34,760 nucleotides of DNA, taken from assembly GCA_009602725.1 (NCBI GenBank), contig WELB01000011.1, positions 409,959-444,718 of the forward strand, written 5' to 3'. The notes beneath the pieces were generated by a model, which was not told the origin of the DNA, did not search any database, and was given only the letters and a program-made list of their open reading frames with translations. Origin of the DNA: Spirogloea muscicola. Its lineage: Eukaryota > Streptophyta > Zygnematophyceae > Spirogloeales > Spirogloeaceae. Below, piece after piece: positions 18,001 through 33,892 of the stretch. A program made the translations under genes and the position numbers. Each line of letters starts with the position of its first letter. Within the stretch, counting starts at the first letter, position 1.

Positions 18001-20970
18001 AGTCATTCGACATTCTCTTTGCCCCGCCCTTCTGGCCCCCGCTTCGAGCCTGCCTCGTACTTGGCCCGCTCTGGCACTCCATCACTCAAAAGGCAATTTT
18101 GCCCTCCGTATCTGGTGCCCACGCCTCCGCTTCCCCGCCCCAATTTCTCCGCCCTCTTACATCCACCTCTGGTCAGAAGGCTCCGGCGGGGAGAATGAAG
18201 CTCCCCCCATCGTCCAGCCTCGTACGTACTTGCCCCGCCTGCACGGCAGCTCTTTCAGACGAGCAACGGCTCCTCCTCCATCGCTCCTGGCCTCTTTCCG
18301 CTCTTTGGGCTACCTTCGACAGCAAGAGCTTCTCGTTCCTTCTGCCGCCTGGCGAGCTCGCCACGCCCGCCTGCTTCAAGTGCGCCTCAATCTTCACCCG
18401 AACTAACGTAATGTATTTGTCATTGGGATGACCTCGCTCTGTGAGCTGATCGGCCGGCACACTAAGTGGCAAGCATGTGGAAGCGCGGTGCGGGCTCCTT
18501 CGGTCGACCATGCAGGGCACTCGACTGCTGTACCGGGGCTATAGCGGCGGTGGCCATTGCCCCTCCCGTCATTCTTCATGTGCTGGCTGGCGCCCTGCAG
18601 GCACCTGCCTCGTACAGATTCTCTTTCAGATTGGTCCTTCCCCCGCGCTTGCTGGCTGCGCCTTCTCTGCCAATCCCTCTTCGGCCTGGTAATTTGTGGC
18701 CCTCTTGTTCGAAGTACACAGTAAGCGGTCTCCGTCGTCCCACTTCTTCTTTTGTGCCAACCCCCTCGGCGCCCGTCAGGCAGGGCCCCAGAAGTACCTG
18801 CATTCCGTCATGCCAGCGGCCATCATTTGCTTCTTCTCGAACAACTGCGCCTCTTCATTTCATGCATGTAGGACGCCTTAAGTCCCCCACGCGGCTCATC
18901 TTCACAGCCATCGCACTGGCCATCAAGCTAGGCCGTGCATATCTGCCAGACTGCCAGATCAGCAAGATCAAGCTGGACATTCTGCTGACGCGCGCATCTC
19001 CAGGGCAGCAGAGCAAGCAACAAGCACTTGTATATAGTCTTGAAGAACAAGCCCTACAACAATCTCCCCAGAGGAAGACCGCATCTTGAGCATTCGAAGC
19101 GGAGGCTGAGGTTACCAGCATACAGACACAGTCTTATCCAGAGACGCGTGCAAAACCTGAGGTGTTCAGGGTTCTTTCAGGGTCCAGAAGTAGCCACTAA
19201 TTGCACTGATCATCTATTCATGTAGCACGTCACGAGCGAGAAACAGGCAAATTTTTGCGTCAAGTGGCTGGCTTGCTTATGTAGGACCTAGAGCTGCAAG
19301 CAGCCCCCAATGGGGCCTTAGACTGCACCTTGGAATTGCTGGATATGATGATTGAGAAATGCTAATCTGTGAGGTTTTCATATGAGCCCTCATGGCTCCT
19401 TTTGCCATTTCAGTACCCTAAATTGCACAAGGATGCAGGCAGGAGCAAGCTTTGGCGCCCCAAGTTTTCCTCATCGCGCATTGGCTTCCAAAATAGCGAA
19501 GGGTCAGTAAATGCTGCGAAGTGACGTACTTCAAACGCTGTTCAGGCAGAGTTCCACCCACGCTGTGCCTGAACCGCCTGTCTCTTAAGTACATACGAGT
19601 TGCCAAAGCAGCCTTCACTCAGACTGCCCTGCCACCCCTCTTACAGCAGGTCAAAATAGGCGAGTCAATAATGTTCAATCCGCGTCTAGCTATAGTGGCC
19701 TTCCACCGGCCGGTGGGCACAGCGAGCCTCTTGACATTATTCTTTGGGTCTTGGCTGTGACCTTGCCACTGCCACGCCACCTAATACAATCACTAATCTG
19801 CAATGGCCGCCAAGTCGCTTCTTACAATGGTTTCCGCTATCATGGCACTCATATATCCAGGTCCTCAGAATATAAACACGGCATCATATAGCAAGAAACG
19901 CCAGCACACACTGACTGCTTATCGCTTAACTGCTGATGTATGCTGTGCTGTGCTGTTGAGTGTACTCGCTTCACTTCGCAAGAGAAACAATTTGCAAGTC
20001 CCAATGCAATGATCACATCACCCCGGCCACCTAGACTTACAGGCATGATCGGGCTGTGTTGAAGCACTGCCTCCCTCCTTTGCCAGTGCGACCAGCTCTT
20101 ACCATCTTATTACTGCGCAATTGCTGAACTGCCGATCAGCAAGTGACACCGTTGGTCGCTCAGTTGACCCTCATTAAGTTTCTCTGCAGTCTGCCCAGGG
20201 GCTCCTTCAAGATCTGTCATGTTAGCATTTTGACACCGACGTGGCTGGTGTACCCCTGGGTGACAATCACCCACTTGCTCCCGGAACAAAACAATGTCTG
20301 TCCCCAAAATGTATGGGCAAGTATCATATCTTAACCACATGAGTCCACTCGACACCACATTGATCAAACAATGGTCTGTACAGTCAATGATGTCCAGTCG
20401 CTAGTGTCATCTCACCTGTACTTGTCAATGTCTAGGGCCTATTTTGCCTGCCATATAAACATCACTGTGAAAGAATGTATGTATGGAGCAACTAAGCCCT
20501 GCCCAAGGGAGCCTCTATTGCGAGACACACCCAGGCGTCGCTATCGGGGGCTGCAAGAGCCACCCTCGCCCTGCATTAGTATAGCAATATCCATGCTAAT
20601 CACACGGTTTGCCATTGACACTCTATTCTGGGAAACTAGTGGAAGAAGGACAAAAATGGGCCAGCCCTCGGAGGCCAGGGGGCAAGGGCACCACGCCACA
20701 TTCTACTGGGGCCTGGTGCACCGTGGCAACCGTACGAGCTGGGTTTGTAGAGCTCACTGGCGACAAGCCTCAGGAAGGGGACATAGCCCCCGCCAGAGAC
20801 CGCTGGCAGGCAGTGCAACAAATGCAGAGTACCGTGTAGCTGCAGGAGATTCTCTCGTGCGCCACTTGGTAGCTCTGTGGTAATTGACAATGATTCTATA
20901 TGCCTTGTGATGTAGTCCTGTACAGATGCTCTAATGAAGCCACCGTCGCGCCACCGCGTCGTGGCACTTA
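18001..20970. other. Long stretch without a recognised gene
   Basis: The part 18001-19090 is pyrimidine-rich on the plus strand and contains an open frame at 18466-19089. Its second half (RLKSPTRLIFTAIALAIKLG) could be an exon, but no family is recognised and no partner exons were found. The part 19091-20970 has ordinary composition; its right end should include the 3' UTR of the malic enzyme gene on the minus strand. H, T and R repeats are not apparent after 18000. Confidence 0.4.
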
Positions 20971-25756
<4,786 letters not shown>

Positions 25757-26380
25757 GCCGGAGGCCGACAGTGCAGCAGAGGACCTCAGAGGCGCCTGCG
25801 TCAGGCCTGCCTGGCTACCAAGAACGAGAGCTAGTGTTGCTCGCCGGCCAAACCTCCACGCCAGCCCCGCCAGAAGGACTGAGATGGACGTCCAGCGCAG
25901 GCGCGAAGGCGCCGGCGGCCCGACGGTAGAGCTGCGATGAGGGCGGCCTCGGGACTGCGGCAGCGGGCGGCGGCGGCGGCGGCAGCGATGGCGGCGGCGG
26001 TGGCGGAGAGTGGCGAGGCGATCAGAGGCGGAACAGTCAGGGGAGGCTAAGTACTGAGGCGGAGGGACAGCACGGGGAAAGTGGGCGGGGGAGACGGGGG
26101 CCGTCCAGGCGTAAGGGGGGGGGGACCGCAGGCGGGAAGGTGGGGGGCGGCGGGCAAAGAATCTGCGGCGGGCGAAGAGGCCTTCGCCGACGCGGGCGGG
26201 CAACCGGCCGTTCGAATCATGGGTAGGTGCCGCTGCTTCGCGGCCACCCCCTCGTGGGCGGTCTCCTGCCGTCCGCCTGCTGCGCGCCAAGCCGTCTCGG
26301 TTAGAGCGGGGAGGAGGGAGGTTGGCGCAGGTGCCGGCTGCCTCCCTCCTTCCTGGCCCCTTTTAGACCTTGTTCCTCTT
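25757..26380. other. GC-rich upstream region of the malic enzyme gene
   Basis: The malic enzyme reading frame stays open up to 26290 but has no in-frame ATG upstream of 25756, so I read this as 5' leader and promoter. It includes a run of GGC/GGCG triplets around 25965-26005. No confident promoter element was identified. Confidence 0.4.
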
Positions 26381-26660
26381 TTATAAACCTTCCGTTTCTT
26401 AAAGGGGAGACTCTTCCAATAGAGGGCGATGGCTGAAAGTGGCCAGCTCAGGAAAAGGACCAAGGAACATTCCCCTTGGGCTGGCCTCTCACATGTACTT
26501 AGGTACTTGCATACTACAGGTTTCAGCACTCTTCAGCCCCTTCGGACCTTGTCAATAATTTTTAGTCTCGCTTTTAACAACCCTCGCCCCCATTTGGAAT
26601 AGCTCGCTTCTCACAGCCCATGCGATGAAGAGCTAATTCCTCTTCTCTGAGGGGGCCCAC
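26381..26660. repeat. H-family units upstream of malic enzyme
   Basis: A reverse unit (GAGGGCGATGGCTGAAAGTGGCCAGCTCAGG, then AAAGGACCAAGG) is followed by a forward unit (CCTTGGGCTGGCCTCTCAC) and by GCCCCTTCGGACCTTGTCAAT at about 26537. The hairpins are imperfect. Confidence 0.55.
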
Positions 26661-26894
26661 TGGCCTCCCCCTCAATCAGCGCCCAACGGGCGGGGGTCTG
26701 CAACTTTACCTTGGAAGCGAGGCCGCCGAAGCTCGCCGCGTGGCGCTCGTCCCCAGGACGCCCAGAAGGTGGGATCCACTCGCGGCGGCCCGCCGGACGG
26801 CTGCCCGCCGCACGCGGCCGAGGTTTTCGCCGCTCCACACGCGCCACTTCTAGGGCACCCTGGAAGTTTTCCGACATCGATGCAACTGATGAGC

Positions 26895-27330
26895 TCTTCC
26901 GAACAATGTATTGGCTTGAATTGGCCTCCCTTTCAATTCATGCGCCCCGCGCGCCTTCTCTCTCTTCCGAAAGACAGTGGTTCTCTTTAGGGTGCGAGGG
27001 CTGTGAAAAGCAGAAGAAGGGGCTCGCCCATTGAGGATAGGCTGGAAAAGCCAGCCCCAAAAAGAATGAATCAAGTATGAGAAGGGGGCCAGGGGAAGCG
27101 CTAGAACAAACAAGCACAAAAACAAACAAAGCAGCTACGAAGCACTCAGTAACCCCTGCTAAGCAGCCTCAGGTAAATAGTGAATAGCCAGCCTGAAAAA
27201 AAGACAAGGTCCGAAGGGGCCGATAGGGGGGCGCGGTAAAAGGAAGCCCAGAAAGTATGGACAAGGCCCAAAGGTGTGCGACGGCTGTGAAAGGCCAGCC
27301 CAGAAGTGAGTTAGTTGAAGAGGTCCAAGG
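26895..27330. repeat. Repeat cluster: R fragment, H long form (reverse) and further H units
   Basis: An R fragment lies at 26895-26965 (GAACAATGTATTGGCTTGAATTGG, then TTTCAATTCATGCGCCCCGCGCG). The reverse H long form at about 27005-27185 has GGCTGGAAAAGCCAGCCCC and CTCAGTAACCCCTGC. More reverse H units follow at 27185-27330 (GGCTGTGAAAGGCCAGCCC). The stretch 27331-27750 shows one more module match (CGCAGCCGCAGGTCAGAG near 27378) but no recognised gene. Confidence 0.7.
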
Positions 27331-27752
27331 GCCGGACAGCTGAGCTAAGTGGTCACTAAAATTGGTTCTCATTGGCCCGCAGCCGCAGGTCAGAGTAGCT
27401 TGCAGCAATGACAGCCCGCCGTGTCGTCCGCGACGGTGGGGGGGTGGGTGGGCCGGTGGCTGAGGCAGGGACTCCATCAGACGAGAGCCGGAGCCGGCTC
27501 CAGGTGGCGCGCTTGCCTCACTTGGACTCGTTTGGGCGGTGCGCTGCACGCGGCACGGCTAGTCAGGTGCTCCAAAAGGGCTCGGCGCGCTCCAACGCCG
27601 GCGGACGGGCCGGAATCACAGTGACTGCGACTGTCGGCGACCAGGTTGACCGTCACTCCAGTCTCCAGACCTGACCACGTGGCACGCCGACGAATTTGGC
27701 TCTCCTTATGTAAGAACATATAGCTCGCTTCAGCGCACGATCCATCGGAAAT

Positions 27753-27826
27753 GTTTCCGTGGTGTAGTTGGTCATCACGTCAGTCTAACACACTGAAGGT
27801 CTCCGGTTCGAGCCCGGACGGAAACA
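27753..27826 (+). tRNA. tRNA-Val (anticodon AAC)
   Basis: A 74-nt cloverleaf. The 7-bp acceptor stem pairs GTTTCCG with CGGAAAC, with A as discriminator base. The D-arm region is GTGTAGTTGGTCATCAC. The anticodon stem TCAGT/ACTGA encloses loop CTAACAC, giving anticodon AAC. The T arm is TCCGG-TTCGAGC-CCGGA. A- and B-box-like promoter sequences are internal (GGTTCGAGCC). There is no intron and CCA is not encoded, as expected for a eukaryotic nuclear gene. It should decode GUU and, after conversion of A34 to inosine, GUC and GUA. Confidence 0.97.
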
Positions 27827-27836
27827 TTTTTTTTTT
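27827..27836 (+). terminator. RNA polymerase III terminator of tRNA-Val
   Basis: A run of ten T directly follows the discriminator base, the standard Pol III stop signal. Confidence 0.9.
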
Positions 27837-28119
27837 GACATTGACAATGTCAAGTCCACCACACATTTTCGTTCCCTCGCCGTGCCAGTGTAGGAGCCTT
27901 GCATTGATAGACCGGAAAATTACTGCATTCTTCCTAAAAATCTCAGTAGGAGAAGCTTCTTATTGGTTTGTTAAACATCACCTTGTAGTAAGATACAGCG
28001 GGAGTGCTGATGACTACTATAATCCTTGATGTGCAACATGTTCAGAATAGAAATATACGGTTGCCGCTTCAAACCGCTTTAAACCTCACCACTGACTGCC
28101 CTCTCAGCCCTCACACTCC

Positions 28120-28205
28120 GGCTCCTTCAGACCTTGTCCATTCCTTTAGGCTGGCCTTTCCCAGCCACCAGTCAATCTGGCCGCGCTTTCTTGCCTCTCA
28201 GAGCA
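28120..28205 (+). repeat. H-family repeat copy
   Basis: CCGGCTCCTTCAGACCTTGTCC is followed by TTTAGGCTGGCCTTTCCCAGCC and CCAGTCAATCTGGCCGCGCTTTCTT. This is the same variant as at 613-723. The flanks read TGCCCTCTCAG on the left (near 28098) and TGCCTCTCAG on the right, a possible imperfect target duplication. Confidence 0.75.
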
Positions 28206-28529
28206 AAACCTAAGAGGAGCTCCTGTGCTGGTGCTATAATCCAACTCTATATAATACTTGTGTAGAACATCACTATATTTTTTAGCACATCGCCTTGCAG
28301 GAGTACTGATGATCCCTGACAAGCAATTATTGATATCTATGGGCAATTAACATTGACAAACATTAGGAAATCAGCCTCGTACTTGTTTATGAAGCATCAT
28401 CCGCACGCTAACTGTTTGACACCCTATATAGTAGACCCTAGGGCAACATAACAACCGCTCCGTAGTGGACGCTGCTGGTACTCTTCTAGTTTCTCTTCTC
28501 GTTTTATCATTGATTGCCCAATCGAAATT

Positions 28530-29510
28530 CGTTCCTTCGATTTCCTGGGCTGGCCAAACACAGCCATCGCCCTCTACTGCAAGAGTCTTTCTTCCAAAAT
28601 GGCTGGCTCCTTACAGCCACGGCTCTTATGCAACTCCAGACCCCCTTCTTCATCACGTCACCACCTCTTGGGCAGGCAGTAGTGAAGGTACCCAACAAAT
28701 GGCTGACCTCCATTTCCTCCAAAAGAGGCAGCGTCTGCAGAATGCAACGTGGCTTGAATGAAGACAGCTATCAACTTGTACAGACTTGTACAATGTTGGG
28801 CGTGGAAGCCCAACAAAATTGGGGGTTCTAAGAGCGAGGGCAGGAGGGCGTGCATATACACCGATGCTCTACAAAGGAACCCCTCTGGTGGTACTGCTCA
28901 TCTTCATGTTTTCACCGTTGGGCCTGTCCCTCTCAAGCATTGTTTTCCACGGCGACTGAGTTCACTGGAGCTGATTTTGAAGCTCGAGTTAGCATCCTTC
29001 TGACTGGCAGAACATGGTCCCTTCATGCATTCTTCTTGGCCAAGTAGCTGCTCGGGAGCCTGGTCCAGTGAGGAGACCTTGTCCACTCCTTCTGGGTTGG
29101 CCTCTCATAGGCATCGCCTTATGGGAAGAGCTGTTTCTGTATGGTGCAATTCATTCTCTGGATACATGCAATTGCTCTTCTTGCCAGCTTGCCGTGTGTT
29201 GTGTTAGCATCTTTGGTCGTACCGTTGTTCTTGTATTGGTTCCTTGCTATGCACCTCACTACGAGCCTTAGTGTGCAACTGCAAATTCTGATTCTTGAGA
29301 CGTCCCCCATTATCACATGGCCTGCCGCACATCACAGTTTGCGCAAAGTGGCCGCCGGTCGGCGTCCTTGTGACGGGCTCGACAGAAGCAGCTCTTGCGA
29401 AGCGAGCGAGGGCTGTGAAAAGAAAGCCCAATGAAGTAGTAAGCTCTTCCAACGGGCGCGAGGGCTGTGTAAAAGCCAGCCTATAAAGAGTAAGACGAAG
29501 GTCCGGAAAA
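28530..29510. repeat. Scattered H-family units
   Basis: Forward units are at 28540-28620 (GGGCTGGCCAAACACAGCC and GGCTGGCTCCTTACAGCC) and 29076-29135 (GACCTTGTCCACTCC, GGGTTGGCCTCTCATAGGC). Two adjacent reverse units are at 29390-29512 (GGGCTGTGAAAAGAAAGCCC and GGGCTGTGTAAAAGCCAGCC). The DNA between them shows no recognised gene. Confidence 0.6.
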
Positions 29511-29512
29511 AT

Positions 29513-30370
29513 TCGACAGCACCACAGTGACAGCCACCGAGGCCGCGGCAATGTCGAGCCCGCTTGTATGGTCGCCACGTGTACGCAAGCTGACCTGCCC
29601 TTTGAGGAGAGGACCCCTGAATGTCTTCACACGTCTGGAAATGAAGTCCAGCGGCGGCAGCGTCAGCCAACCAGCAGCGAGCAGCACTATCGGCATTGGT
29701 CGCACCGGGCAGACTTAGCGTCGTGGAGAAGCCTGGTGTGAATGGTAGCGCGGCCCCACCCCTGCCTCCTGGACACCCCGCCGCCCCGGCTCCCCTCTAA
29801 CCGTGAGCTCTGCCACCGCCTTGTGTCGCGCCGCCGTCGCTACTGCCGCCGCTGCCGCCGACGTCGCCGCCTCTCCCTTCCCGCTCTCTCGGCCCCTCGG
29901 AAGCCACCCAGTGAGCGCCGCATCGTGGTCCTGCCCTCTCTTGCAGGTACCCACTTCACCATTACTGCACTCAGACAGGTCCTTGTGGGTTGCTTGCTTG
30001 AGGACAAGCAGAGAGGCCGCGCTTCGAAGCTTAGGTATTAGCGGTGGGGCTGTGGACTCAGCACGTATTACGGACAGGAGGTCGCTACTAGTTCTCCTGC
30101 TCAAGCTGTTGCATACATCAAAAGTCTGTGAATCTGTAAATCGGCAGTTGATGGAACCCAGCTAGAAAGTGGAGAATCAGTTGTAAGACCCTGCCGCTGT
30201 GAAATTGGCGGGCTTTTGGTGGTGGAGTGGACTCTGGCTTGATCCCTCTGCTTGCTCAGCTCTGAGCAGGTATTTCTGGGCAGCTAAGATCCGAGCAAGT
30301 TCTTGGGCAGCTTCACATTGACCTGGCTTTACTCAGATCGTCAAACCTGTGAACATGCCATGTACTGCTA
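29513..30370. other. No recognised gene; presumed upstream region of the LEA gene
   Basis: Open frames on both strands in the GC-rich part 29515-29960 (for example a minus-strand frame with PIVLLAAGWLTLPPLDFISR) have no recognisable family. A pyrimidine tract with CTCTCTTGCAG at about 29935-29946 looks like a splice acceptor, so an unrecognised exon could start there. Confidence 0.3.
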
Positions 30371-30496
30371 TGCGTGCCCTTTGAGTCAGTTGAAAGTGGC
30401 CCAGATTTTGTAGTAATGCTTACATCGGCATTTATTAGTGGTCTTCGTTGCAGAAGGCGACCTTCGTCGACGACCAGGTCTTCTGTCAAGTGTTCC

Positions 30497-31438
30497 ATGG
30501 CGACCGAGCAGGATACGAAGCTGGTGGAGTCTGAGGAAGTCCCTGGTTTGATAGAGAAGACCGGTCCTTTGGAAGCAAGTGACATACCTCGTGCAGACGA
30601 GATTGGGGGAAAGCCTAACCAGGTCCAACATAAACCTTAAGCAAGACGACAACTCAAGCAATTGTGTTTTCATCAATAAGAAATATATAATGAGGAACAA
30701 TGAGCACATGCATATCATCAATGTTTGCGGAGGACAATGCTGTGTTTCACAACAGATAGGTGCTGCAAGCACTGGTTAAAGTGGCCGTTCTATGCTCATG
30801 AGATGCAGTTGAAGGAAATTGACGGCAAGCCCATCAGCATTCAAGACGCAAAGGAGGTGCAGCAGTCAGAGGAGGCAGCAGGGCACCCCACGGGCAAAGG
30901 AAGTCTTCCAGCCAGAATGCAGGTATTTCTTGTATAAATGTATCTTCATTCTGACCTTGGCCTCCCTTTCAGTTTCATGCGCACCATGGCGCCTTCTCTC
31001 TTTGAGCAGATAGGCCGTCTGCCATATTGCCCTTCTGCCCTTCACTGAGAGTCTAGCTAGCAATGTTAGCGATACTGGTATAGCTGACAAAATTTTGTTT
31101 GCATTTCCATGCTTATGTGGTTTACTTAATTCGGGCTTTGGCACTAGGAACGACAGCGTCCTACTGGATCGTAGGCCACTTAATCATCGTCGGGGGGTTT
31201 ATGTTTAGGGTGTCGAATCACTCGATCTGGATTACAAGGTGGATACAGTACCACGATTATGAAAGTCGTAATGTTGTTGCAGGCTGCAGCTGCAGTGAAT
31301 CTGCGTGAAGGCATAGTGCCGCCAATCGGCACGAAGAATGTCGGCACCGAGAGGGGGGTTATCAGCGGTCACCAGGCAGACTTGGTAAACAAGCAGAAGT
31401 CAGCCAGTGGCTCCAAAGAGGAAAAGACAAGGACTTAA
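30497..31438 (+). CDS. LEA-type protein with seed-maturation-protein (SMP) domain
   Basis: A small, soluble stress or desiccation-associated protein, probably about 133 residues. Proposed exons are 30497-30622, 30803-30922 and 31283-31438. The second exon could instead begin at 30770 in the same frame. The SMP signature is KEIDGKPISIQDAKEVQQSE, then TGKGSLPARMQ and, across intron 2, AAAAVNLREG. This follows the plant SMP pattern ADKPI-x-x-DA-x-x-x-QSAE...KGG-x-AAxMQSAA-x-x-N. The N-terminal exon is acidic (MATEQDTKLVESEEVPG). The last exon is Lys/Ser-rich and ends at TAA 31436. Intron 2 (30923-31282) contains an R-family fragment at 30955-31003. Intron 1 has a weak GTCC donor, so the first exon is less certain. 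The frame upstream of the ATG is open and basic, so a longer, organelle-targeted form is possible. Confidence 0.6.
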
Positions 31439-32788
31439 ATGCTCTGGTGGCAAAAGTGGTACATGGGATTTGGCACTTGGCAAAACCGGAGGAAAAGCAT
31501 CCCTTTCGCTCTTTCGGCTGTTTACTGCGATAGCACGCAAGCCAGGAGGCTTACGCCCTTAGCGGCAACTTTCAATGACAATGGAAGTCATGCTTTCTTT
31601 TTGACAGCTCCATGCTGCATTGCTCAACTAAAGCTTGGGGAATTTGTTGCCACCCAGACTACTTGCGAGATGAGTAGAGTGCTTCATATGAGGTACTGGG
31701 CGCAAGCAAGCACAGCAACCTACGTTAACTCCAGCCTCGGGATATCATCATGATCATCTTTATCTTCAGCTTCATCACCATACCTTCTCTTCATATTGCA
31801 GCACAGTTTGCAGGACTGTCTAGTGTGTCAAGATTGATGTACAATGTCCCCACTGTGGTCAGCTATGATACTTATTACCAGCTTGTAAGCAAACAATGCT
31901 TTTCATACTGAAAGCATTGCGCAATCTGGACCTACAAAGTAGTGTCTTCATGGCTGTGCCGGCGTTCTCTGAAAGGCACTGGCACTGGCACTGGCACTGG
32001 TTCAAGACAATGGGCTGTCAAGAGGTCACAACAACAAGAGAGTCTTCCCACACAAACTTCAGATCCGCATGTGAGGCCTTGCAGCTAGTTGCCTTCCTGC
32101 AGGCTGTCGTACTTGAAGCGCCAGCAACATTGACAGTGCTCCTACAACATTGATAACTCCAAGCTGCACAAGAGGCAGTACACATCATGTACCAATCAGA
32201 CTCTCTGAGGAGTACGTATCACACTTTTTGCAAAATTGCAGCCTCCTGCCTTGTGTGCTACCAGTCTTTCTGAAAGCACCTGCAAGTATTAGCTTTGGCA
32301 ACACACAACCTTGGAAGCTACCAAGCATTGCTTACAATCAGAAGGGTTTGCTGGACAGCTTGGAAGCCAACAAGGCCAGCAAACGCAATAAAAAGCACCT
32401 GGTATCAAACCCACCAATAATAGCCCTTTCAGAAATTCAGCACATGCACAAGTAACCAGTACAAGTGCAGCTAGGAGATATATCTATCTATGATCAACAA
32501 GGGACTTCGCAACGTCCTCTAAGGAGTCACTAATCACTGGTCACCGAGATCACTGACCCAAAAGCTTGGCCCAATGAACGTGCTGACATAGACCGCAGCT
32601 CCACAGCTAATACTAGAGAAGCAGAGTAGCACCCACGTTTCTCGACCAGTGACAATTAGCTTAAAGATGCCTTTGCCCTACACTCTTTAGACATCATGAG
32701 GACTCAAAAGTTTGGCCCTGCATTTGTAACACGATGACTTAGAGTGCAAAGGACAAGCGTGTACTGGAGAAGCAGCAAGAGCACTCAC
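31439..32788. other. Stretch without a supported gene
   Basis: It contains short open frames only. The right part on the minus strand may hold the last exon or exons and 3' UTR of the membrane-protein gene. One option is the acceptor ATGCAG near 32718-32723, leading to GQTFESS and a stop. A four-unit GGCACT array lies at about 31976-31999. Confidence 0.4.
31976..31999 (+). repeat. Microsatellite (GGCACT)4
   Basis: Four head-to-tail copies of the hexamer GGCACT followed by GG. The tract is too short to say more. Confidence 0.85.
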
Positions 32789-33792
32789 TGCTCGACCAAT
32801 CACAGTTGATACGTAGAAGCCATCGACTCCCAGCCCCAGCACGTCCCCAGCTGCAGCACCGATGTAGTAGCAGCCAAAGAGCTGACCAGAAAGGTGCAAA
32901 CATCAGTCCACAGGACTGAGCTCGAACAGCGTGGCCGCCCTCTCAAGCAGAGCTGTCAATCAACTTTCAGATTCTAAATCGTAATGCGTATCTTTGTGAC
33001 TCTCAATGGAAGGCAACAAGCCTGTGAGGTGGAAGAGCGCATGCAGCCCCAGATATGAGGAGCTGTTGGCAGAGAGCTAGCATGCATCCAGATCAACAAA
33101 AGCAGGTGACAAAATGAGCCGAGATCGCACCACCATCAATACGGCAAAGACCTGGACCCAGCCAATGGCGATAGTGCTCTGATCAAAGAGAAGACCTGCC
33201 ACCCATAAGAGGTAGTTTGACTTAGCCTTTCTGGGACTGGCGAGTTGTGTAATTAATGTACAGTGTCTTTCAGCGACAGGTATGCTTCGAGCAGATCAAG
33301 AGAATGAGTTGCTAGAAGAGGGACGACGAATCATATCAGCATACAAGATACATCCCTTGTTGGGATAAGAGCATCAGAAACCTTCTTCAGGCATCACGCA
33401 CCAAAGCTCCACGCCGGGGCGCAGAAGGTCACAACGCCGGCGGCGGCAATGTAGATGCCGGTCAGCAGCGCCGCGCGGGCAGGGCGGAAGGACCGGGATG
33501 CGGTGGGCTTCAGCTGTCCGAGAAGCAGCTTCCAGATCCGCGCGAGCGGCGCCTCCAGTCTGTCGCCATCGTCTGCGCCTCTCTCCGCTGGAGACGCTGG
33601 CAAGATGCTGCCGGACATTGCGGACTGCATGCGAGTGTCAGGCACTCTCTGACGCCAGGACCATCTTGGCAGCACGAAACGAGTCAAGCGCGCAGCTCTA
33701 GACTGCACGAATGCAGGGCATCCACCTTCATGGCTTTGGCATAAGAGCAAGATCCCCGAAAAGGGCAAGGCTTGAGGCTGATGGGCTGACAT
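32789..33792 (-). CDS. Multi-exon membrane protein of unknown function
   Basis: Exons that join in frame: 33792-33402, 33195-33134 and 32881-32789, with donors GTGCG, GTGGTG and GTGAGT. The 3' end is unresolved. The first about 55 residues are basic and Ser/Arg-containing, compatible with an organelle transit peptide. Internal ATGs at 33630 and 33618 are alternative starts. Then come RIWKLLLGQLKPT and membrane-like segments GIYIAAAGVVTFCAPAWSFG, IAIGWVQVFAVLMLFGCYYIG and a GDVLGLGVDGFYVSTVIGRA block. The junction residues read smoothly across introns, which supports a real gene. The family is not recognised. It starts about 100 bases downstream of the MinC stop on the same strand. Confidence 0.6.
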
Positions 33793-33892
33793 CTAAGGCC
33801 TAGAAGTCGACATATCAACCAGATTCGAAGACTGAGCCTCAGGGCTCAATAAGAATTAGTGAGGTACAGACGTTAGGGTGCTGTGCTGTAGC

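Noticed and set aside
18466-19089. A 207-codon plus-strand open frame
   Set aside because: Composition is pyrimidine-rich, there is no recognisable motif and no splice partners; kept only as a remark in the stretch entry.
25757-26290. Extended N-terminus for malic enzyme starting at 26290
   Set aside because: The codon at 26290 is TTG and no ATG occurs in frame before 25756; a eukaryotic start there is unlikely.
26377-26391. TATA-box-like GTTTATAAAAG on the minus strand upstream of malic enzyme
   Set aside because: It lies within H-family repeat sequence about 620 bases from the start codon, so it cannot be told from repeat sequence by eye.
31099-31308. Open frame with WIVGHLIIVGGFMFRVSNHSI, considered as an ABCG transporter fragment
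   Set aside because: It lies inside intron 2 of the LEA gene, similarity is superficial, and no other ABC motif (Walker A, signature) is nearby.
31748-31888. Hydrophobic open stretch MIIFIFSFITIPSLHIAAQF followed by a GTAAGC donor
   Set aside because: It could be an exon, but no acceptor or partner exon was identified and no family is recognised.
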